Assembly (NCBI GenBank): GCA_023055505.1
Contig: JALIRH010000001.1
Location: 8,248,467-8,312,466 of the forward strand
From: Callipepla californica brunnescens
Taxonomy: Eukaryota; Chordata; Aves; Galliformes; Odontophoridae
Length of the DNA stretch: 64,000 nucleotides
Direction of reading: 5' to 3'
Positions 60,386 through 64,000 of this stretch are shown in pieces (the stretch's first letter is position 1; the number at the start of each line of letters is the position of its first letter). The notes under the pieces are model-generated. The model searched no databases, was not told where the DNA came from, and worked only from the letters and a program-made list of their open reading frames with translations. The translations under genes were made by a program, and so were the position numbers.

Positions 60386-61018
60386 GAATCATAGAATGGT
60401 TAATGATGGATGTCATCTAGTTCAAATTCCTGCTCAAACAGGGTCACCTATAGCAGATTGCCCAGAACTATGTCCAGGAGGATTTTGAACAATTCCACAA
60501 TTTCTCAGGGCAACCTATGCCAGTACTCTGTCAGCTGCACAGTAAATAAATGCTTAGTGCTGTTCAGAGGCAAACTCTTGTGTTCCAGTTTTTACCTGTT
60601 GCCCATTATCCTGCTACAGAGCACCACTGAAAAGAATGTGGCTCCATTGTCTTTGACCCTTATTTTATTTCCAAGTATTCATGCATCCAGATGAGATAGA
60701 TGAGATCTCCCCTGAGCCTCCTGTTCTCCATGACAAACATTCTCAGCTATCTCAGCTTTTCCTCAGAGGGGAGATGTATCATCATCGTTTCTGTGGCTCA
60801 TCACTAGACTCTCTTCCATATGTCCATGCTCAGGGTATCTTGGGGACTCCAGAACTGGATGCAATGTATGAAGTGTGTAAAAGAGTCTACCATTAGACGG
60901 GCCAATTTTATGTTTCATAGGGGTAAATTAACCTTAGAGTCTATGCAGGTCTTCCCAATTTATACACAGAATGTATGTGAGCTATACCCAATTTACTTCC
61001 ACATCAGACCTCAGTGAG
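60386..61018 (-). mobile_element. CR1 LINE, diverged 3' part, minus strand
   Basis: The 3' end is at 60386 (GAATCATAGAATGGTTAATG), followed by the reverse of the 3' UTR (TCATCTAGTTCAAATTCCTG) and of the ORF2 C-terminus. The landmarks CTGAGCCTCCTGTTCTCCAT (about 60714; reverse of the 'SLEKRRL' codons) and GACTCCAGAACTGGATGCAA (about 60845) fit the family order. The 5' limit near 61018 is uncertain. It is considerably diverged and has no long coding frame left. Confidence 0.85.
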
Positions 61019-61879
61019 TGCCTCCACAGGCTCTAAAGAACCCAAAGGACAATAAAATAATTACAATTGCAAGTCTGTCTGCAGAAAAATGCAGTGAGCT
61101 ACTATTTTTCACTTCTAAACTGAACTGTGGCAAAAAATAATCCAGGGCATACTTTTAAAAAGGACATTTCAATTATAACTACACAATAGCGCTAATGGAG
61201 ATTGTCAAGGCAAGTTTATGTCTTGACTTACTTTGGTCTTTATACTTACAGACAGAATTCTTTCTCCATGATTTAAAATATGTGTAAAGATTGGAAAAGG
61301 AGTTAGGATGAGAATAATGGAAATTGATCTCCTGGGTAAGATACAGGCTTAGCCAGAAAAGTTCCAGAGCTCTGTACAGTCCCAGCATACTAGTTCATGT
61401 ACAACAGAGAGATTTCTGAGGGTGAGATGTAGATCTCATTCTTCATGTACTTTGCTTTTCCACTGAAATAACTTGAAATTAAAAAAAAATAAAATAATAA
61501 TAATGACATTTTTTCATATTGACAATTGCCAAACATAATTGGACTGAAAACATGCAGACATATTCAACACCCCATATACCAGCAGTAACTTAATTTTCAT
61601 TCTGAAGAAGGTATCTGTAATTTCTTCTTCTATCTAAATTTTTAAAACATCTGCTTCTCTCCTCTCCTGAACTGATTTCTTTGTTGGGGTCCAACTATCT
61701 CAGTTAGCTCAAATTCCAGGTCATACAAATGTACAGGGATAAAATCAGTATGAAAACTTCATTTCACTTATTGGTTATTATTTCACTTATTTAATTTTAT
61801 TCACTTTCAGAAAATTAATTTATACAGACATTGTATGATCATTATCAGGAAAATAGTGTTGAACATTCAGACAATAGAG
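61019..61879. other. Intergenic DNA, no gene seen
   Basis: AT-rich sequence between two CR1 copies, with an A/T-rich patch at 61482-61503. Nothing is recognised. Confidence 0.55.
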
Positions 61880-62870
61880 GTGTCCTGGGCTTTGAGAAAA
61901 ATTTCACCGGGGGGAGGTTGTGCTCAACCAACCTGATGGCATTCTATGATGTCATTACTGGCTGGGTGGATGGGAGGGAGAACAGTGGAAGTAGACTACC
62001 TTGATTTCAGCAAGGCATTTGACACTGTCTCCCACAGCATCCTTATAACAAAGTTGAGGAGGTGTGAAATAGATGAGTGAACAGTGAGGTGGGTTGAGAA
62101 CTAGCTGAGCTCAGACGGTTGTGATTGGTGGTGCAGAGTCCAGTTGCAGGCCTGTACTTAGTGGTGTTCTACAGGGGTTGGTGCTGAGTCCAGTACTGTT
62201 CAGCATCTTCACCAATGACCTGGTGGATGACAGGTCGGCCATGAGCCAGCAGTGTGCCCTTTTGGCCAATAAGGCCAATGGCATTATGGGCTGCATTAAG
62301 AAGAGTGGCCAGCAGGTCAAGGGAGGTGATCCTCCCCCTCTACTCTGTCTTGGTAAGGCCTAACCTGGAGTAGTGTGTTCAGTTCTGGGCTCCTTGGTAC
62401 AAAAATCAAAAAGTGTCCAGCGAAGGGCTACAAAGATGATAAAGGACGTGAACATCTCCATTATGAGGTGAGTCTCATAGAAGAGACCTGGGTCTGTTCA
62501 GCCTAGAAAAAAGAAGACTCAGAGGGGATCTGATCCACGTCTACAAATATCTAAGAAGGGGGAGGAAAAGAGACAAGGCTGAACTCTTCTTAGCAATGTG
62601 CGATGATAGGACAAGGGGAAATGACCACAAACTGAGGCATGGGAAGTTCCACGCAAATGTGTGTGGGAAATTCTTCAGAGTGAGGGTGACAAAGCACTGG
62701 CACAGGCACAGAGAGGTTGTGGATCTCCTTCTCTGGAGACATTCAAGACCCTCCTGGATGCCTACCTCTGCAACCTGGCTAGGAAGCTGCTTTGGCAGGG
62801 GGGTTGGACTCAACGATCTCTAGAGGTCCCTTCTAATCCTTACAATTCTGTGATTCTGTGCTTCTGTGAT
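61880..62870 (+). mobile_element. CR1 LINE, 1 kb, plus strand, internally deleted
   Basis: It begins in the reverse transcriptase (FTGGRLCSTNLMAFYDVITG), passes motif A (YLDFSKAFDTVSHSIL), then motif B (LVLSPVLFSIFTNDL). At about 62230 it jumps directly to sequence encoding SQQCALLANKANGIMGCIKK, so the catalytic motif C region of about 80-90 codons is missing. It ends at 62870 with ACAATTCTGTGATTCTGTGC and a further TTCTGTGAT unit. The 3' UTR is close to that of the 6263 copy. This is one of the better preserved copies here. Confidence 0.95.
62121..62363 (+). pseudogene. CR1 reverse transcriptase fragment lacking motif C
   Basis: Eighty codons. Residues about 12-36 cover motif B with LVLSPVLFSIFTNDLVDD. 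The next residues, RSAMSQQCALLANKANGIMG, belong to the region normally about 90 residues further on. The FADD catalytic loop is absent by deletion, and the frame continues through GCIKKSGQQVKGGDPPP before shifting. It cannot be active. Confidence 0.85.
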
Positions 62871-64000
62871 TTCAGCACTGTCTGCTTGCCCACTGTTAAA
62901 TTCAGAGCACCTGCTGATAGTATCCATACATGTAGATTCTATCTATACGTCTTTATTCAGTAGCAGCAATTATGCTGAAGTTAGACAAAAAAATATGAAA
63001 GAGCTACAAATTATTTTTCTGTATCAGGGCTTGATTTAAGGTAATGTTCTTCCTGGAGAAAAAAAGAAAAAGCAAAACAGAACACATATAGTTTCAGTGT
63101 AAAGAAGCAGTCATGGCCCAGTTTACATAACAGATCATTTTACAGAGTATATCTTCCTCCACATTGTACTTTTGTGACCTATCTATCATATTGCTGCTCT
63201 TCAGTCTCAGACAAAAGCAGATACCATGTTAAATGCCTCATCTTCGGTCCCAGAAATAAAAAAGATGTGCACCGATCTCATAGTAACTCTTCTCTGGAAA
63301 CCTTCAACTCCCTCTTCATTATCCTGTGAGTACTAATCTCCATCACTGATTTTTTGCAAACATGTAAAACCTCTGAGCATTTTAACTTCCTGAGCACTAC
63401 AGATCAGACTTGTATTTCTGTTCATTCTACTAAGCCACCAGTAGTTGAAATGCAGAGAAGGGAGGACATAACAGGGATTACTGCATTTACAAATCGTTTT
63501 CATTTGCCCTCTCTTCCATTTCCAGTTTAGACATTCAATCACTGCTATACAATAAAGGCAGCAATAGATACAGAAATGGTTTGATTTTCAGAGGAAGATG
63601 GGATTTATTTTCTTTGCAGAGTCTTGGCAAAAGTGGTCCTATTATCACTGCTTCATTCTTAGTTTTCCAGTGTCTGCTGGATGTTTTCTCACAACACTGG
63701 GATCCAACATGGAAATGTGAATGGACACAGACATTCTCATCCAAATGCCATACTGCTGCAAGGTGCGTTTTGCAGCTGAACTTCATGTGTTGAAGTAGCA
63801 ATGATTTATTGCCCTTTAAGAATAGTGGGAAAGACCATACAGGAATCATCCACATATGCAGTTTTTCTCAAGGAAAAGAGAACAAAAGTAGATAATGGTA
63901 GATGATTACAAGAACAAATGCTTCAGACACTTTTTATTTCACCAGTCACTAAGTAGGAACTTTGAAAACTCATGAATTTGTTAACTCTTCACATCTTTAT
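62871..64000. other. Intergenic DNA, no gene seen
   Basis: AT-rich sequence to the end of the window. Frames at 63535-63855 (minus) and 63581-63793 (plus) overlap one another and have no recognisable domain. Confidence 0.55.

Overview
This window looks like vertebrate, most likely avian and probably galliform, nuclear DNA from a gene-poor, AT-rich part of a large chromosome. The call rests on the repeats. There are about a dozen pieces of CR1 LINE, several ending in the avian-type ATTCTRTG tail. There is an internally deleted mariner of the type known in chicken, and there are avian endogenous-retrovirus LTRs. Homopolymer and short tandem repeats are common. No bacterial or organellar features are present.

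I find no host protein-coding gene that I can support. Open frames above about 60 codons are either decayed CR1, mariner or retroviral coding sequence, frames running through simple repeats, antisense shadows, or unrecognised chance-length frames. I also see no tRNA, rRNA or CRISPR array. The stretches between repeats are best read as intergenic or very long intronic DNA; conserved noncoding elements may be hidden there but cannot be recognised by eye.

Layout. 1-10 kb: AT-rich DNA with a CR1 tail on the minus strand (3.9-4.2 kb) and one on the plus strand (6.3-6.8 kb). 10.5-14.2 kb: short AT, GAA and CAG repeats, a 0.9 kb minus-strand CR1, and an old CR1 remnant at 13.3 kb. 18.5-19.3 kb: a (CTTTT)n tract followed by the mariner derivative. 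24.2-24.7 kb: a plus-strand CR1. 29.3-32.6 kb: the densest retroviral cluster, with a CR1 stub abutting a solo LTR, a composite element with long inverted ends carrying a retroviral pol scrap, a second LTR related to those ends, and a short interstitial telomeric tract. 38.3-38.8 kb: a 217-nt pure pyrimidine tract next to an LTR 3' end. 40.1-45.4 kb: two large CR1 copies facing each other tail to tail. 55.2-56.1 kb: two CR1 pieces separated by about 270 bp of other sequence. 60.4-62.9 kb: an old minus-strand CR1 and a younger plus-strand CR1 with an internal deletion in its reverse transcriptase.

Nothing here forms an operon or pathway. The biology on show is that of retrotransposons and transposons: insertion, truncation, deletion and decay, with microsatellite growth on top. 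Element boundaries are by-eye estimates, usually within 10-30 bp. Family assignments rest on remembered family features and were not checked by a database search.
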